Shown here: positions 45,292 to 56,976 of the stretch, in pieces
How the letters are laid out: the number at the start of each line of letters is the position of its first letter
Position numbering within the stretch: the first letter of the stretch is position 1
Source of the DNA: Rhodophyticola sp. CCM32
GTDB taxonomy: Bacteria; Pseudomonadota; Alphaproteobacteria; Rhodobacterales; Rhodobacteraceae
Assembly: GCF_004751985.1 (NCBI RefSeq)
Contig: NZ_CP038492.1
Span: 3,286,001 to 3,350,000, forward strand
Direction of reading: 5' to 3'
DNA length: 64,000 bases
Translations under genes and position numbers: made by a program
Notes under the pieces: model-generated
What the model was told of the DNA's origin: nothing
The model's database searches: none
Seen by the model: only the letters and a program-made list of their open reading frames with translations

Positions 45292-47025
45292 ATGCTGAAA
45301 GGCAAGACGGATAAATCGAAGCTGCCAAGCCGCCATGTGACCGAAGGGCCCGCGCGGGCACCGCACCGGTCGTATTTCTATGCGATGGGGTTGAGTGATG
45401 AGGAAATTCATCAACCGTTTGTGGGGGTTGCCACCTGCTGGAACGAGGCCGCACCCTGCAATATCGCGCTGAACCGGCAGGCGCAGGCGGTGAAGCTGGG
45501 TGTGAAACACGGCAATGGCACCCCGCGGGAGTTCACCACGATCACGGTGACCGACGGGATTGCCATGGGCCATGAGGGCATGCGCTCTTCGCTGGCGTCG
45601 CGGGATGCGATTGCCGACACGGTCGAGCTGACTATGCGCGGGCATTGTTATGATGCGCTTGTGGGTCTGGCGGGCTGCGACAAATCCCTGCCCGGCATGA
45701 TGATGGCCATGGTGCGGCTGAACACGCCATCGGTTTTCATCTATGGCGGGTCCATTCTGCCCGGTCGGCTGGATGGCAAGGATGTGACCGTGCAGGATGT
45801 GTTCGAGGCTGTGGGTCAGCATCAGGCAGGCAATCTCAGCGATGATGCCCTGCGCACGTTGGAGCGGGTCGCCTGCCCCTCGGCAGGGGCCTGTGGCGGG
45901 CAGTTCACCGCGAACACCATGGCCTGCGTCAGCGAGGCTATCGGTCTGGCCCTGCCGAACAGTTCCGGCGCGCCCGCCCCGTATGAAAGCCGGGATCAAT
46001 ATGGCGTCGCCTCGGGCCAGGCGGTGATGAAACTGGTCGAACAGAACATCCGCGCCCGGGATATCGTGACCCTGAAAAGCCTTGAGAACGCAGCGCGGGT
46101 TGTGGCCTGCACCGGGGGGTCGACCAATGCGGGGCTGCATCTGCCCGCGATCGCCCATGAGGCGGGGCTTGAGTTCGATCTGTTCGATGTCTGCGACATC
46201 TTCAAGGACACGCCCTATTTCGTCGATCTGAAACCCGGCGGGCAATATGTGGCCAAAGACCTTTATGAGGTGGGCGGCGTGCCGGTGGTGATGAAGGAAT
46301 TGCGCAAGGCCGGTCTGATCCACGAGAATTGCATGACCGCGACCGGCAAAACCATGGGCGAGGAGCTTGACCTGATCACCCGGGAGGCGGATGGCAAGGT
46401 GATCTACCCGGTTGATGCGCCGCTGACCGCCACCGGCGGTGTTGTGGGCCTCAAGGGCAATCTGGCGCCCGATGGGGCGATTGTGAAAGTGGCGGGCATC
46501 CCGTCGCAATTGCAGATTTTCGAAGGCCCGGCGCGGGTGTTCGAATGCGAGGAAGACGCGTTTGAAGCGGTGCAGAAGCGCGATTACAAAGAAGGCGAGG
46601 TTCTGGTGATCCGCAATGAAGGTCCGGCAGGCGGGCCCGGCATGCGCGAGATGCTGGCCACGACCAGCGCAATCTCGGGCCAGGGCATGGGCAAGAAAGT
46701 GGCCCTGATCACCGATGGCCGGTTTTCCGGTGCGACGCGCGGGTTCTGCGTGGGGCATGTGGGCCCCGAAGCGGCCCATGGCGGCCCGATCGGCATGCTG
46801 AAAGACGGGGACATCATCACCATTGACGCGATCAAGGGGGAGATCAGCGTGGCGCTGAGCGAGGAGGAGCTTGCCGCGCGGAAGGCTGAATGGACCGGCC
46901 CGCGCGAGACGATTTATGCCACCGGTGCGCTGTGGAAATACGCGCAACTGGTCGGCTCTGCCCGGTTCGGCGCGGTCACCCATCCCGGCGGCAATGAGGA
47001 GAAACATGTCTATATGGACATCTAA
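45292..47025 (+). CDS. ilvD: Dihydroxy-acid dehydratase
   Basis: IlvD dehydrates 2,3-dihydroxy-isovalerate and -methylvalerate in valine, leucine and isoleucine synthesis. The 577-residue product has iron-sulfur ligands in [11 protein letters not shown] and the [11 protein letters not shown] region, and the C-terminal [16 protein letters not shown]. The ATG at 45292 has an AGGGAGG site. The next gene starts inside its last codons (20-nt overlap), so expression of the lipoprotein is coupled. Confidence 0.96.
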   Translation: MLKGKTDKSKLPSRHVTEGPARAPHRSYFYAMGLSDEEIHQPFVGVATCWNEAAPCNIALNRQAQAVKLGVKHGNGTPREFTTITVTDGIAMGHEGMRSSLASRDAIADTVELTMRGHCYDALVGLAGCDKSLPGMMMAMVRLNTPSVFIYGGSILPGRLDGKDVTVQDVFEAVGQHQAGNLSDDALRTLERVACPSAGACGGQFTANTMACVSEAIGLALPNSSGAPAPYESRDQYGVASGQAVMKLVEQNIRARDIVTLKSLENAARVVACTGGSTNAGLHLPAIAHEAGLEFDLFDVCDIFKDTPYFVDLKPGGQYVAKDLYEVGGVPVVMKELRKAGLIHENCMTATGKTMGEELDLITREADGKVIYPVDAPLTATGGVVGLKGNLAPDGAIVKVAGIPSQLQIFEGPARVFECEEDAFEAVQKRDYKEGEVLVIRNEGPAGGPGMREMLATTSAISGQGMGKKVALITDGRFSGATRGFCVGHVGPEAAHGGPIGMLKDGDIITIDAIKGEISVALSEEELAARKAEWTGPRETIYATGALWKYAQLVGSARFGAVTHPGGNEEKHVYMDI

Positions 47026-47761
47026 ACCCTATCTGCTGGCCGGAGCTTTGGCGCTATCGGGCTGTGGCGGTCTGGGGCCCTATATCGGGGAAACGACCAG
47101 CCCGGCCCCCGGCCAGGTGGCGGTGACCAGTGATAGGGTGGTGGTCACCGGGCCGGACGGGTTTTGTGTCGATCCGACCGCCACCCGTGACAGCGGGGTC
47201 ACGGCATTTGTTCTGATGGGCAATTGCGCGGCGATTTCCAATTCGCGCCGTGCACCGCAGCCGATTATGCCCGCGGTGCTGACCGCCTCGATTTCAGAGC
47301 CATCCGACGGTGGCAGCCTGCGCGACTCGATCCCGGAACTGGATGCGTTCTTCCGCTCGGACGAAGGGCTGGGGTTGCTGAGCCGAAGCCAGGATCCGGC
47401 CACGGTGACGATTCTGGACAGTTTTCATCAGGGTGACATCTATTTTCTGCATGCGCGTGACAGCAGTGAAGGCTCTGTTGAAGGTGTCGGCGCGGATTAC
47501 TGGCGGGCCTATATGGATGTGGATGCGCGGATCGCAACCTTAAGCGTTCTGGCCCCCGATGGTCAGGAGATGAGCGAAGAGGCAAGCCTGACAACCCTGC
47601 GCAATTTTGCCAGTGCGATTACGGCAGCCAATAGCGGTGACGGTACATTTGTTGCGGACCCCATAGCCCCGCTGCCGCCGCCGATGCCGGTCACAACACC
47701 CCGACCGCAACCTTCCGGCGCGCTCTGGAATGTGGGGCTGTTTCGGCGGATACTTGGCTGA
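47006..47761 (+). CDS. Lipoprotein of unknown function
   Basis: The 251-residue product has a lipobox LSGC at C20 and a proline-rich C-terminal end before [15 protein letters not shown]. The fold is not recognised; the mature part has a conserved-looking [16 protein letters not shown] segment and resembles roseobacter lipoproteins that follow ilvD. The ATG at 47006 has a GAGGAG site and overlaps ilvD by 20 nt. It is followed by a strong hairpin at 47790. Confidence 0.7.
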   Translation: MSIWTSKPYLLAGALALSGCGGLGPYIGETTSPAPGQVAVTSDRVVVTGPDGFCVDPTATRDSGVTAFVLMGNCAAISNSRRAPQPIMPAVLTASISEPSDGGSLRDSIPELDAFFRSDEGLGLLSRSQDPATVTILDSFHQGDIYFLHARDSSEGSVEGVGADYWRAYMDVDARIATLSVLAPDGQEMSEEASLTTLRNFASAITAANSGDGTFVADPIAPLPPPMPVTTPRPQPSGALWNVGLFRRILG

Positions 47762-47789
47762 TGTATTTTCTATTTGTATGAATTCGGAA

Positions 47790-47818
47790 TGCATCGAAAA
47801 CCGAAGTCTTTCGATGCA
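47790..47818. other. Perfect 10-bp inverted repeat upstream of 47899
   Basis: TGCATCGAAA and its reverse complement TTTCGATGCA are separated by 9 nt. No T-run follows on either strand, so it looks more like an operator or RNA hairpin than a terminator. It lies about 80 bp before the next gene. Confidence 0.5.
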
Positions 47819-47898
47819 AAACAAACGTAAACTGCGATAGGTAGGATCGGCGATCCGGTGATAAAAAATCGGATCGGGCCGGGTGAGGGGGCAACAGC

Positions 47899-48672
47899 AT
47901 GCTGGGACAAGGGTTCGGTTTTCTGGAACGGCGCAGCCTGGCAAGGGCTCTGCGGCGCTGGACCGAGGTTTCGGATCACGCGAAAACCATGCCGGCGGCA
48001 GAGCTGAAGGCGGCCCAAAGCCAGTTGGCCGTGATGCGCCATCAGCTTGATCGCGCGCGGCAGGCCACAACTGCGGCCCTGCTGGCGTCTGGCACGGGCG
48101 CGGACGGAATTGACCGGCCGCATCAATGTGACTGGGCCTACCGGCCCGGGCCCTGGGTGACACCGATTGTGCCTTCGGGCGCGGTTTCGGTGCCGTCGCC
48201 CGCGGATCTGGGTGGCGGTGTGAAGCTGTTTCATGACGCGGAAAAATCAGAACTGTCCTATCGCCAGATCCGCAATGCCCGGCCCGGGGTTTCAGCGCCG
48301 TTCGGGATTGTTCTGGATGTGTACCGTTTTGACGGTTCTTTCCTGTCGGTGGTTCAGGACCTGCCCGCAGAGGCGGTCAACGGTCTTACCCGAGGGCATT
48401 TCCTGAAAGTCAGTTTGCAGATGGCGGTGGAAAGCCCGCTGGAGATTTATGCCCGGCTGAACATTCAGCACGGGCCCAATTGTGAACAGGTGGTGCGGCA
48501 ATTCGATGTCAAAGGTGATAGTGCCGTGGCAGAGTTTGATCTGGCCTATACCAAGATCAATGAAAACCGGCTGGAAAAGATGTGGCTGGATCTGATTTTC
48601 GAGGGACCACAGATGAATCAGGTGACGATACGGGACATGACGGTCAGCCGTGCGCCCAGGGCAGAGTTGTGA
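47899..48672 (+). CDS. DUF6478-like hypothetical protein
   Basis: The 257-residue product has a helical N-terminus (about residues 1-65, with AELKAAQSQLAVMRHQLDRAR), then HQCDWAYRPGPWVTPIVPSGAV and a beta-rich middle with DVYRFDGSFLSVVQDLP. It resembles a family seen across roseobacters that I recall as DUF6478; the function is unknown. No signal or membrane helix is evident. The next gene starts 13 nt after its stop. Confidence 0.7.
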   Translation: MLGQGFGFLERRSLARALRRWTEVSDHAKTMPAAELKAAQSQLAVMRHQLDRARQATTAALLASGTGADGIDRPHQCDWAYRPGPWVTPIVPSGAVSVPSPADLGGGVKLFHDAEKSELSYRQIRNARPGVSAPFGIVLDVYRFDGSFLSVVQDLPAEAVNGLTRGHFLKVSLQMAVESPLEIYARLNIQHGPNCEQVVRQFDVKGDSAVAEFDLAYTKINENRLEKMWLDLIFEGPQMNQVTIRDMTVSRAPRAEL

Positions 48673-48685
48673 AAGGTCGGGGCAG

Positions 48686-49054
48686 ATGGTGACATTGACA
48701 CGAACCCGGCTGCATGGCGGGCGTTATGAGGGGATACTGACCGCGACCGATATGCCGCCGGTGATCGAGGTGGTCCATCTGGATCATGTGATCGGCACCG
48801 TTGAACTGGGCGCCGGGGACGGGAAAAATCGGTTTCAGGTCGGGTTTGACCTGCCCGGATGGGTGTTGAGCGATGGGGTACAGGTGATCAGCCTGCGCAG
48901 CGCGGCGGATGGGGAGGTTCTGGACCGGATCACGGTTCTGGCCGGATCTGTGCTGGACGAGGATATACGGGCCGAGATTGCGCTGCTGCGGGATGAGCTT
49001 GACCTGCTGAAGCGCGCCTTTCGTCGCCATTGCACCGAAACCGGCGAGGATTGA
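48686..49054 (+). CDS. Small protein of unknown function downstream of the DUF6478-like gene
   Basis: The 122-residue product has a beta-rich part with LHGGRYEGILTA and IGTVELGAGDGKNRFQ and an acidic C-terminal helix (LRDELDLLKRAFRRH). I do not recognise the family. The ATG at 48686 lies 13 nt after the preceding stop, so the pair is likely co-transcribed and may function together. Confidence 0.65.
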   Translation: MVTLTRTRLHGGRYEGILTATDMPPVIEVVHLDHVIGTVELGAGDGKNRFQVGFDLPGWVLSDGVQVISLRSAADGEVLDRITVLAGSVLDEDIRAEIALLRDELDLLKRAFRRHCTETGED

Positions 49055-49072
49055 CCCCCTCACCCATATCGA

Positions 49073-49095
49073 GCGCCTGCGGCGCCTGTGTTTTT
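49073..49095 (+). terminator. Possible rho-independent terminator
   Basis: A short GCGCC/GGCGC stem with a TGC loop is followed by CTGTG and five T residues, 19 bp after the last gene of the ilvD run. The stem is short, so the call is weak. Confidence 0.4.
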
Positions 49096-49121
49096 GATTG
49101 CGCCGCCTTCGGCGTCGCGAT

Positions 49122-49154
49122 GCCTCCGGCGGGCGTATTTTTGACAAGAAGAAG
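49122..49154 (+). repeat. Short intergenic motif, family D
   Basis: The segment GCCTCCGGCGGGC plus GTATTTTTGACAAGAAGAAG matches a motif I associate with gene ends in Rhodobacteraceae genomes; I could not check the count. It follows other small GC hairpins (49101-49119) in the same gap. Confidence 0.45.
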
Positions 49155-49198
49155 GATATGGCGTTTTCCGGTGACATTGTGTCAGAATGCGCGGCCTC

Positions 49199-49237
49199 GG
49201 GGTCAGCAAAGAGCTGATTTCAAACGTGAATTCCGAT
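49199..49237 (+). repeat. Short intergenic repeat, family C copy 2
   Basis: This 39-bp segment resembles 23894-23932, with the same GGTCAGCAA, CTGAT and AACGTGAATT blocks in the same order and spacing. Confidence 0.65.
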
Positions 49238-49276
49238 ACATGCTGTGTCAATGAAACCGCAAAACGCTTTATGTGA

Positions 49277-51373
<2,097 letters not shown>

Positions 51374-51416
51374 CGGGCAGGTGCCTGGCCCTTGCCTGCC
51401 GGGTTTCGCAAAATGC

Positions 51417-51701
51417 TTACCCCAGAAGCTGGCCCATCTTCATCGCCACGCCCATATCGCCTGAGATTTTCAGCTTGCCCATCATCGCGCCGGTTGCCGG
51501 GTTAAGCGAGCCATCCAGCAGTTTTGTCAGGTTTTCCGTTGAGATCGCGATGGTGCAGTCGGTGTCCTGATCCTCGGTCGTGACCTGACCGTCGCTCAGA
51601 ACAATCACCCCGTCGGTGCCGCAATCGAACTTCAACGACCCGTCAAAGCTTTTGCCCTCAAGGCTTGTCTGAATCTCTGCAGCCATCTGTTCCAGCGCCA
51701 T
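51417..51701 (-). CDS. SCP2 sterol-binding domain protein
   Basis: The 94-residue product is a single SCP2 domain, with DCTIAISTENLTKLLDGSLNP and the terminal GAMMGKLKISGDMGVAMKMGQLL. SCP2 proteins bind lipids or acyl-CoA. The ATG is preceded by AAGGGA. It is convergent with fadH (43 bp apart) and next to argG on the same strand; a link to fatty-acid metabolism with fadH is plausible. Confidence 0.88.
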   Translation of the reverse strand: MALEQMAAEIQTSLEGKSFDGSLKFDCGTDGVIVLSDGQVTTEDQDTDCTIAISTENLTKLLDGSLNPATGAMMGKLKISGDMGVAMKMGQLLG

Positions 51702-51776
51702 GTGCGTTCCCTTAAATGAAAATTGGTCTGTGGGTCAGGTTATCGATTAAACTATGGCAACTTTTTCAAAGTGAAA

Positions 51777-52996
51777 CTAGCCCTTTAGGCGCTGATCCCG
51801 CGCTGCGATCAGTTTCAGGCGCAGGGCGTTCAGCTGGATGAAACCAGCGGCGTCTTTCTGGTCATAGGCGCCGGCATCATCCTCGAAGGTCACATGGGCC
51901 TCGGAATAGAGGCTGTGATCAGACCAGCGGCCAATGGTGCGGGCCAGACCCTTGTAAAGTTTCAGCCGCACGGTGCCGGTGACATGGGCCTGGGAATGAT
52001 CGATTGCCGCCTGCAGCATCTCGCGTTCGGGCGAGAACCAGAACCCGTTATAGATCAGCTCTGCATAGCGCGGCATCAACTCATCCTTCAGATGCGCAGC
52101 CCCCCGGTCCAGCGTGATGGATTCGATGCCGCGATGGGCCTCAAGCAGGATGGTGCCGCCGGGGGTTTCATAGATGCCGCGGGATTTCATGCCGACAAAG
52201 CGGCCCTCCACCAGATCAAGACGGCCAATACCATGTTTGCCACCCGTCTCGTTCAGCCGGGTGAGGATGGTGGCGGGCGACATCGCCTCGCCATTGATCG
52301 AGACCGCATCGCCCTTTTCAAAGCCGATTTCGATGTATTCGGGTGTGTCGGGGGCGTCTTCGGGATGGGTTGTGCGCTGATAGACATAATCGGGGGCCTC
52401 ACTGGCCGGGTCTTCCAGAACCTTGCCTTCGGAGGAGGTGTGCAGAAGGTTCGCATCCACGCTGAACGGCGCCTCGCCGCGTTTGTCCCTGGCGATGGGA
52501 ATCTGGTTTTTCTCGGCAAAGTCGATGAGCTTCGTGCGGCTGGACAGATCCCATTCGCGCCAGGGGGCGATCACCTTGACATCGGGGTTCAGCGCATAGG
52601 CGGCCAGTTCGAACCGCACCTGATCATTGCCCTTGCCGGTTGCGCCATGGGCGACAGCATCGGCGCCTTCGACGGCTGCAATCTCGACCAGACGTTTTGA
52701 GATCAGGGGCCGCGCGATGGAGGTGCCAAGCAGGTACAACCCCTCATAAAGCGCATTGGCGCGGAACATGGGAAAGACGAAATCGCGGGTGAATTCCTCG
52801 CGCAGATCCTCGATATAGATTGCCGATGCGCCCATCATCTCGGCCTTTTTGCGGGCTGGTTCCAATTCTTCCCCTGACCCAGATCGGCGGTGAAGGTCAC
52901 TACCTCGCAGCCATATTCGGTTTGCAGCCATTTCAGAATGATCGAGGTATCGAGGCCGCCGGAATAGGCAAGGACGACTTTCTTGGGGGCGGACAT
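51777..52996 (-). pseudogene. argG: Argininosuccinate synthase, frameshifted
   Basis: ArgG joins citrulline and aspartate in arginine synthesis. The 5' frame (ATG at 52996) has the ATP-binding YSGGLDTS motif at residues 11-18 and TFTADLGQG; it then shifts out and stops at 52835 after 53 codons. The remaining 3' frame resumes exactly with [16 protein letters not shown] and continues to a normal C-terminus at 51777. Adding one G to the four-base run 52871-52874 (plus-strand C4) rejoins them into a normal 406-residue protein. The 3' part is intact, so the lesion is either a very recent mutation or a sequence error. Confidence 0.9.
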
Positions 52997-53076
52997 GGTG
53001 GCTCCGTCAGGTTTGTGTTGACCGCTGGGCGGATAACGGGTTTTCAGAGATGGGGCAAGCCAAGCGGAGGCAAGTT

Positions 53077-53829
53077 ATGGATTACGGATATCAATTACTG
53101 CGTCATGTGGTGCAACAGGTGTTTGGAAATCTGGGGCAGGCGGCACGACTGACTTTGTTTCTGGTTCTGGTGCCGGCGATATTTCTGCTTCTGACAAATG
53201 AAGCTCTGTTTATCCAGGGTGCAATATCCATGCAGAACAACGCCCTGGAAATAAACTGGTCCTTCGCGTTTCTGGGGCTGATCGGCAGTGTTGTCGCCTG
53301 GTGTTGGGCGGCCGTCGGATGGCACCGGTTTGTCCTGCTTGAGGAATATGGCGGCGGGATTGTTCCCCAATGGCGGGGGTCGCAGATCTGGGCCTATTTT
53401 GTCAGCGCGCTTGTTGTGTCGCTGGTGGTCATTGCGGCGGGTGTTGTTCTTGGCTTTGGGATCGGCATTATCGGCAGTTTGCTTCCGATCCGCGGGCTGC
53501 TTGTGTTCATGGGGATCGGGATGATCACCGCCTTGATGTGGATCTCGACACGGGTCGGGTTGATCCTGCCGGCTGCGGCGGTTGGTGCGAAACTGCGTAT
53601 CCGTGAAAGCTGGGCTGCCACAAGGCCGGTTTCGGGGCAGATATTGCTGCCCATCATTGTGGTGGCGATTGTCGGGGCGATCGTGTCGCAACTGATTGTG
53701 CTGCTTCTGGGCGTGGGGTTTGTGCCCGCGCTGATCGGAACGCTGGTGTCCTGGCTGCAACTTCTGGTGAACCTTGCGCTGATGACAACACTTTACGGCA
53801 ACCTGATTGAGGGCCGCGCGCTGAACTGA
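53077..53829 (+). CDS. Polytopic membrane protein of unknown function
   Basis: The 250-residue product has about six hydrophobic segments with few charged loops, and a WRGSQIWAYF and a RIRESWAATRP loop. No motif allows a function. The ATG at 53077 has a GCGGAGG site; the longer frame starting at 53050 is less likely. It is divergent from argG (80 bp) and precedes ilvA. Confidence 0.65.
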   Translation: MDYGYQLLRHVVQQVFGNLGQAARLTLFLVLVPAIFLLLTNEALFIQGAISMQNNALEINWSFAFLGLIGSVVAWCWAAVGWHRFVLLEEYGGGIVPQWRGSQIWAYFVSALVVSLVVIAAGVVLGFGIGIIGSLLPIRGLLVFMGIGMITALMWISTRVGLILPAAAVGAKLRIRESWAATRPVSGQILLPIIVVAIVGAIVSQLIVLLLGVGFVPALIGTLVSWLQLLVNLALMTTLYGNLIEGRALN

Positions 53830-53878
53830 CCGGGCTTCGGCGCTGGACAGTCGCGGCGTTTCGGGGCAGGGCGAAGGC

Positions 53879-55126
53879 ATGACTGATTTTGCCAAGAACG
53901 CCCGCAGCGCCGCAAAGGCCATGCGCGCCCTGTTTCCCCCTACGCCCTTGCAGCGCAATGTACATCTGTCCGACCGGTTCGGCGCCGATATCTGGCTGAA
54001 ACGCGAGGACCTGACACCGGTCAGATCCTACAAGATCAGGGGGGCGTTCAACGCCATGGGCAAGGCCCTGGCGGCGATGCCTGATCAGCGGCGGTTCGTC
54101 TGTGCCAGCGCTGGCAACCATGCCCAGGGCGTGGCCTTTGTGTGCCAGCATTTCGGGGTTGAGGGCGTGGTGTTCATGCCGGTGACCACACCGAAACAGA
54201 AGATCGACAAGACCCGCGCTTTTGGGGGCGGGGCTGTTACGATTACGCTGGTTGGGGACTTCTTTGATGAAACACTGGCCGCCGCCCAGACCTATTGCCT
54301 TGAACATGGCGCGCATTTCCTGTCGCCTTTTGACGATGCCCATGTGATCGAGGGTCAGGCCTCGGTCGCGCTGGAGGTTCTTGATGAAATGGGCAGCGCC
54401 CCTGATCACATGATCCTGCCGGTGGGCGGCGGCGGATTGTCCTCTGGCGTGATCCGCTATTTTGATGCGGTCGGGGCAGGCACAGCCCTGACACTGGTTG
54501 AGCCAGAGGGCGGCCCCAGCCTGACCGCCGCGCTGGCGGCGGGAGAACCGACAAGTGTTCCTATCACCGATACTTTCGTGGATGGCGCGGCGGTGGCCCG
54601 GATCGGAGAGCAGCCCTTTGACGTGTTGCGCCATACCGACCCTGCGCATGTGTTGCTGGCCCCGGAAAACCGGATTTGCGTGACCATCGGCGAGATGCTG
54701 AATGTCGAGGGGATCGTGCTGGAACCTGCCGGTGCCCTGGCGATAGATGTGCTGGAAAGCTTAAGTGATGTGTTGCGCGGTAAAACCGTGGTCTGCGTCA
54801 CCTCGGGCGGCAATTTCGATTTTGAACGTCTGCCCGAGGTCAAGGAACGGGCGATGAACTGGCAGGGATTGAAGAAATATTTCATCCTGCGTCTGCCGCA
54901 ACGGCCCGGCGCGCTGAAAGATTTTCTGGATCTTCTGGGCCCCGAGGACAACATCACCCGGTTTGAGTATCTGAAAAAAAGCTCCCGCAATTTCGGGTCG
55001 GTCCTGATCGGTATTGAAACCACCCATGCGGACACATTCGAGGGTCTGTTTGAACGGGTTCTGGCGCGCGGTTTCGATTTCCGGGATGTCACCAATGATG
55101 AAATTCTGGCCGGCTTCCTGATCTGA
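53879..55126 (+). CDS. ilvA: Threonine ammonia-lyase (threonine dehydratase)
   Basis: IlvA converts threonine to 2-oxobutanoate, the first isoleucine-specific step. The 415-residue product has the PLP-binding lysine K52 in SYKIRGAF, the glycine-rich GGGGLSSG loop and a C-terminal ACT-like domain (from about residue 330, with FILRLPQRPGALKDFLDLLG). That domain is consistent with feedback control by isoleucine. It is transcribed toward the Hpt gene, which converges on it. Confidence 0.95.
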   Translation: MTDFAKNARSAAKAMRALFPPTPLQRNVHLSDRFGADIWLKREDLTPVRSYKIRGAFNAMGKALAAMPDQRRFVCASAGNHAQGVAFVCQHFGVEGVVFMPVTTPKQKIDKTRAFGGGAVTITLVGDFFDETLAAAQTYCLEHGAHFLSPFDDAHVIEGQASVALEVLDEMGSAPDHMILPVGGGGLSSGVIRYFDAVGAGTALTLVEPEGGPSLTAALAAGEPTSVPITDTFVDGAAVARIGEQPFDVLRHTDPAHVLLAPENRICVTIGEMLNVEGIVLEPAGALAIDVLESLSDVLRGKTVVCVTSGGNFDFERLPEVKERAMNWQGLKKYFILRLPQRPGALKDFLDLLGPEDNITRFEYLKKSSRNFGSVLIGIETTHADTFEGLFERVLARGFDFRDVTNDEILAGFLI

Positions 55127-55134
55127 CCGGATGT

Positions 55135-55461
55135 TCAGATGGTTTCGGGCCTGTCGGACAGAATACTGGCAATCGCCGCCAGAGAGGCCTCATATGTTTT
55201 GACCAGCGCGGGAATATCGACCGGTTTGCTCGCACAAATCCTCTGTTCGGCTGTGGCGCAACAGGTGACGAACCCGGTCAGACCAAGATTTGCCGCGCTG
55301 CCGCGCAGGAAATGCAGATCATCCTGAGTAACCGCCAAGGGGTTGCGGATCAGATGATCCATCGCGCCGCGCATCTCTTCAACAAACAGGTCTGCCACCT
55401 CAGTAAAGCCTTCCTCGCCGATTTCTGAACGGAGATCGGCCAGCCTGTTCAAGTCGATCAT
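55135..55461 (-). CDS. Histidine phosphotransfer (Hpt) domain protein
   Basis: The 108-residue product is a single Hpt domain with the phospho-acceptor H50 in HFLRGSAANLG. It should relay phosphate between a sensor kinase and a response regulator. The divergent gene at 55618 encodes a receiver-domain phosphatase, and the two are separated by 156 bp, which suggests a partner relation. Confidence 0.85.
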   Translation of the reverse strand: MIDLNRLADLRSEIGEEGFTEVADLFVEEMRGAMDHLIRNPLAVTQDDLHFLRGSAANLGLTGFVTCCATAEQRICASKPVDIPALVKTYEASLAAIASILSDRPETI

Positions 55462-55617
55462 GATAATCCTCTGCCATGCGCCGAAATGTCTGGCCAGGGT
55501 CAGGGATGGCCATGGATCAAGGGTAAAGGCCCGAGGTTAACCGCAGGTGTCTGCGCCCGTGCCCGAATTGCTCGGATTTTTCCTTTCACCCCTCGTTAAA
55601 CCCTTCGTGCAAGGACC

Positions 55618-56976
55618 GTGGAAACGAGGATCAGACCTGAAGTGTCAGACAGATATATTCCCCCCGATACCCGGGCCAGAACCGTCCTGTCGCCCTGCGA
55701 TGTGAAACCGGCGCGAAACCGGGAACGCGTCATTGTGCTGGATGACAGCCGCGCGCAGCGACGGTTGTTATGTGATCTGCTGACGCGGTGGGGCCATGAG
55801 GTTCTGCCCTGCGAAGACCCGAACACCGCGCTTGATCTGTTGTCCGACCCGACAATTGCGATGGTGGTCAGCGATTGGGTGATGCCGGATATGGATGGCC
55901 CGGAATTTTGTCGCCGGGTCCGGGCCATGGCACGCGAAAGCTATGCCTATATCCTGCTGCTCACCTCCAGGCGTGACAAGACCGCGATTGCCACCGGTCT
56001 GGAGGCTGGTGCAGATGATTTCCTGACCAAGCCGGTGAACGGTCATGAGCTGCGCGCGCGCATTCATGCAGGTGAACGGATCGTCGCCATGCAACGGGAA
56101 CTGGTGGACAAGAATGATATCGTCACCGCCACCCTGTCAGAGATCAGCGCCTTGTACGATGCGCTGGATCGCGATCTGCTGGAGGCGAAGAAACTGCAAG
56201 CCTCTCTGCTGAATGAGACCGTGCGGGAGTTTGAAACGGCGACCGCGTCGTTTCTTCTGCGGTCCAGCGGTCATGTGGGGGGTGATCTGGTGGGGTATGT
56301 TCCGGTCTCTCAGCATCAGATTGCACTGTTTTCGCTGGATGTCGCGGGCCATGGTATAACCTCGGCACTGATTACGGCGCGATTGGCCGCCTGGTTAACA
56401 GCCGCCTCTGCGGAACAGAATATCACCATGGCCTGGCAGGAAGATGGCCGGTATTGCCCCCTGGCCCCGCATCTGGTGGCAGAGCGGTTGAACCGCCTGA
56501 TGCTGGAAGAGGTGCAGACGGATCATTATTTCACGCTTTGCCTGGTGATGCTGGATTTGCAGACCGGCAAGATGTCGATGGTACAGGCGGGCCATCCGCA
56601 CCCGGCCCTGCAACATGCCGATGGGCGTATTGATTTTCTGGGGCAGGGTGGCATGCCGGTCGGCCTGTTGGCGGATGCGGCATATGAAACGATCGAGGTG
56701 CAGCTGACGCCCGGTGACCGGCTGTTGATGTATTCGGATGGCGTGACCGAATGCCCCGGCCCCGATGGGACGATGCTGGAAGAGAAAGGGCTGTTGCAGA
56801 TGCTCAGCCGTGGCGAGGGGATGAGCGGAGCAGAGTTTTTGGAGAAGCTGGTAAGTGAGTTGAAAGGCCATGCCAACGGCCCGGACCTGCCGGATGATAT
56901 CTCGGCCGTGATGCTGGAATATACCGGGTCCGGGACAGGTGCCGCTATTCCAGCCAGACCTCGACACGGCGGTTGA
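55618..56976 (+). CDS. Response regulator with PP2C-type (SpoIIE/RsbU) phosphatase domain
   Basis: The 452-residue product has an N-terminal receiver domain (about 35-155) with acidic D42/D43, the phospho-acceptor D86 in VVSDWVMPD and a later LTKPVNG, a helical linker, and a C-terminal PP2C phosphatase domain with GGDLVGY, LDVAGHG and LMYSDGVTECPGPDG. Proteins of this build control anti-anti-sigma factor phosphorylation in partner-switching systems. The start is a GTG at 55618. Its last 32 nt overlap the 3' end of the next gene on the other strand. Confidence 0.88.
   Translation: METRIRPEVSDRYIPPDTRARTVLSPCDVKPARNRERVIVLDDSRAQRRLLCDLLTRWGHEVLPCEDPNTALDLLSDPTIAMVVSDWVMPDMDGPEFCRRVRAMARESYAYILLLTSRRDKTAIATGLEAGADDFLTKPVNGHELRARIHAGERIVAMQRELVDKNDIVTATLSEISALYDALDRDLLEAKKLQASLLNETVREFETATASFLLRSSGHVGGDLVGYVPVSQHQIALFSLDVAGHGITSALITARLAAWLTAASAEQNITMAWQEDGRYCPLAPHLVAERLNRLMLEEVQTDHYFTLCLVMLDLQTGKMSMVQAGHPHPALQHADGRIDFLGQGGMPVGLLADAAYETIEVQLTPGDRLLMYSDGVTECPGPDGTMLEEKGLLQMLSRGEGMSGAEFLEKLVSELKGHANGPDLPDDISAVMLEYTGSGTGAAIPARPRHGG

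Noticed and set aside
45286..47007. 573-residue frame opposite ilvD
   Set aside because: Antisense shadow of ilvD with histidine/arginine-rich composition and no family pattern.
51374..51405. GGCAGG/CCTGCC hairpin after fadH
   Set aside because: Short stem with only three T residues after it; too weak to call as a terminator.
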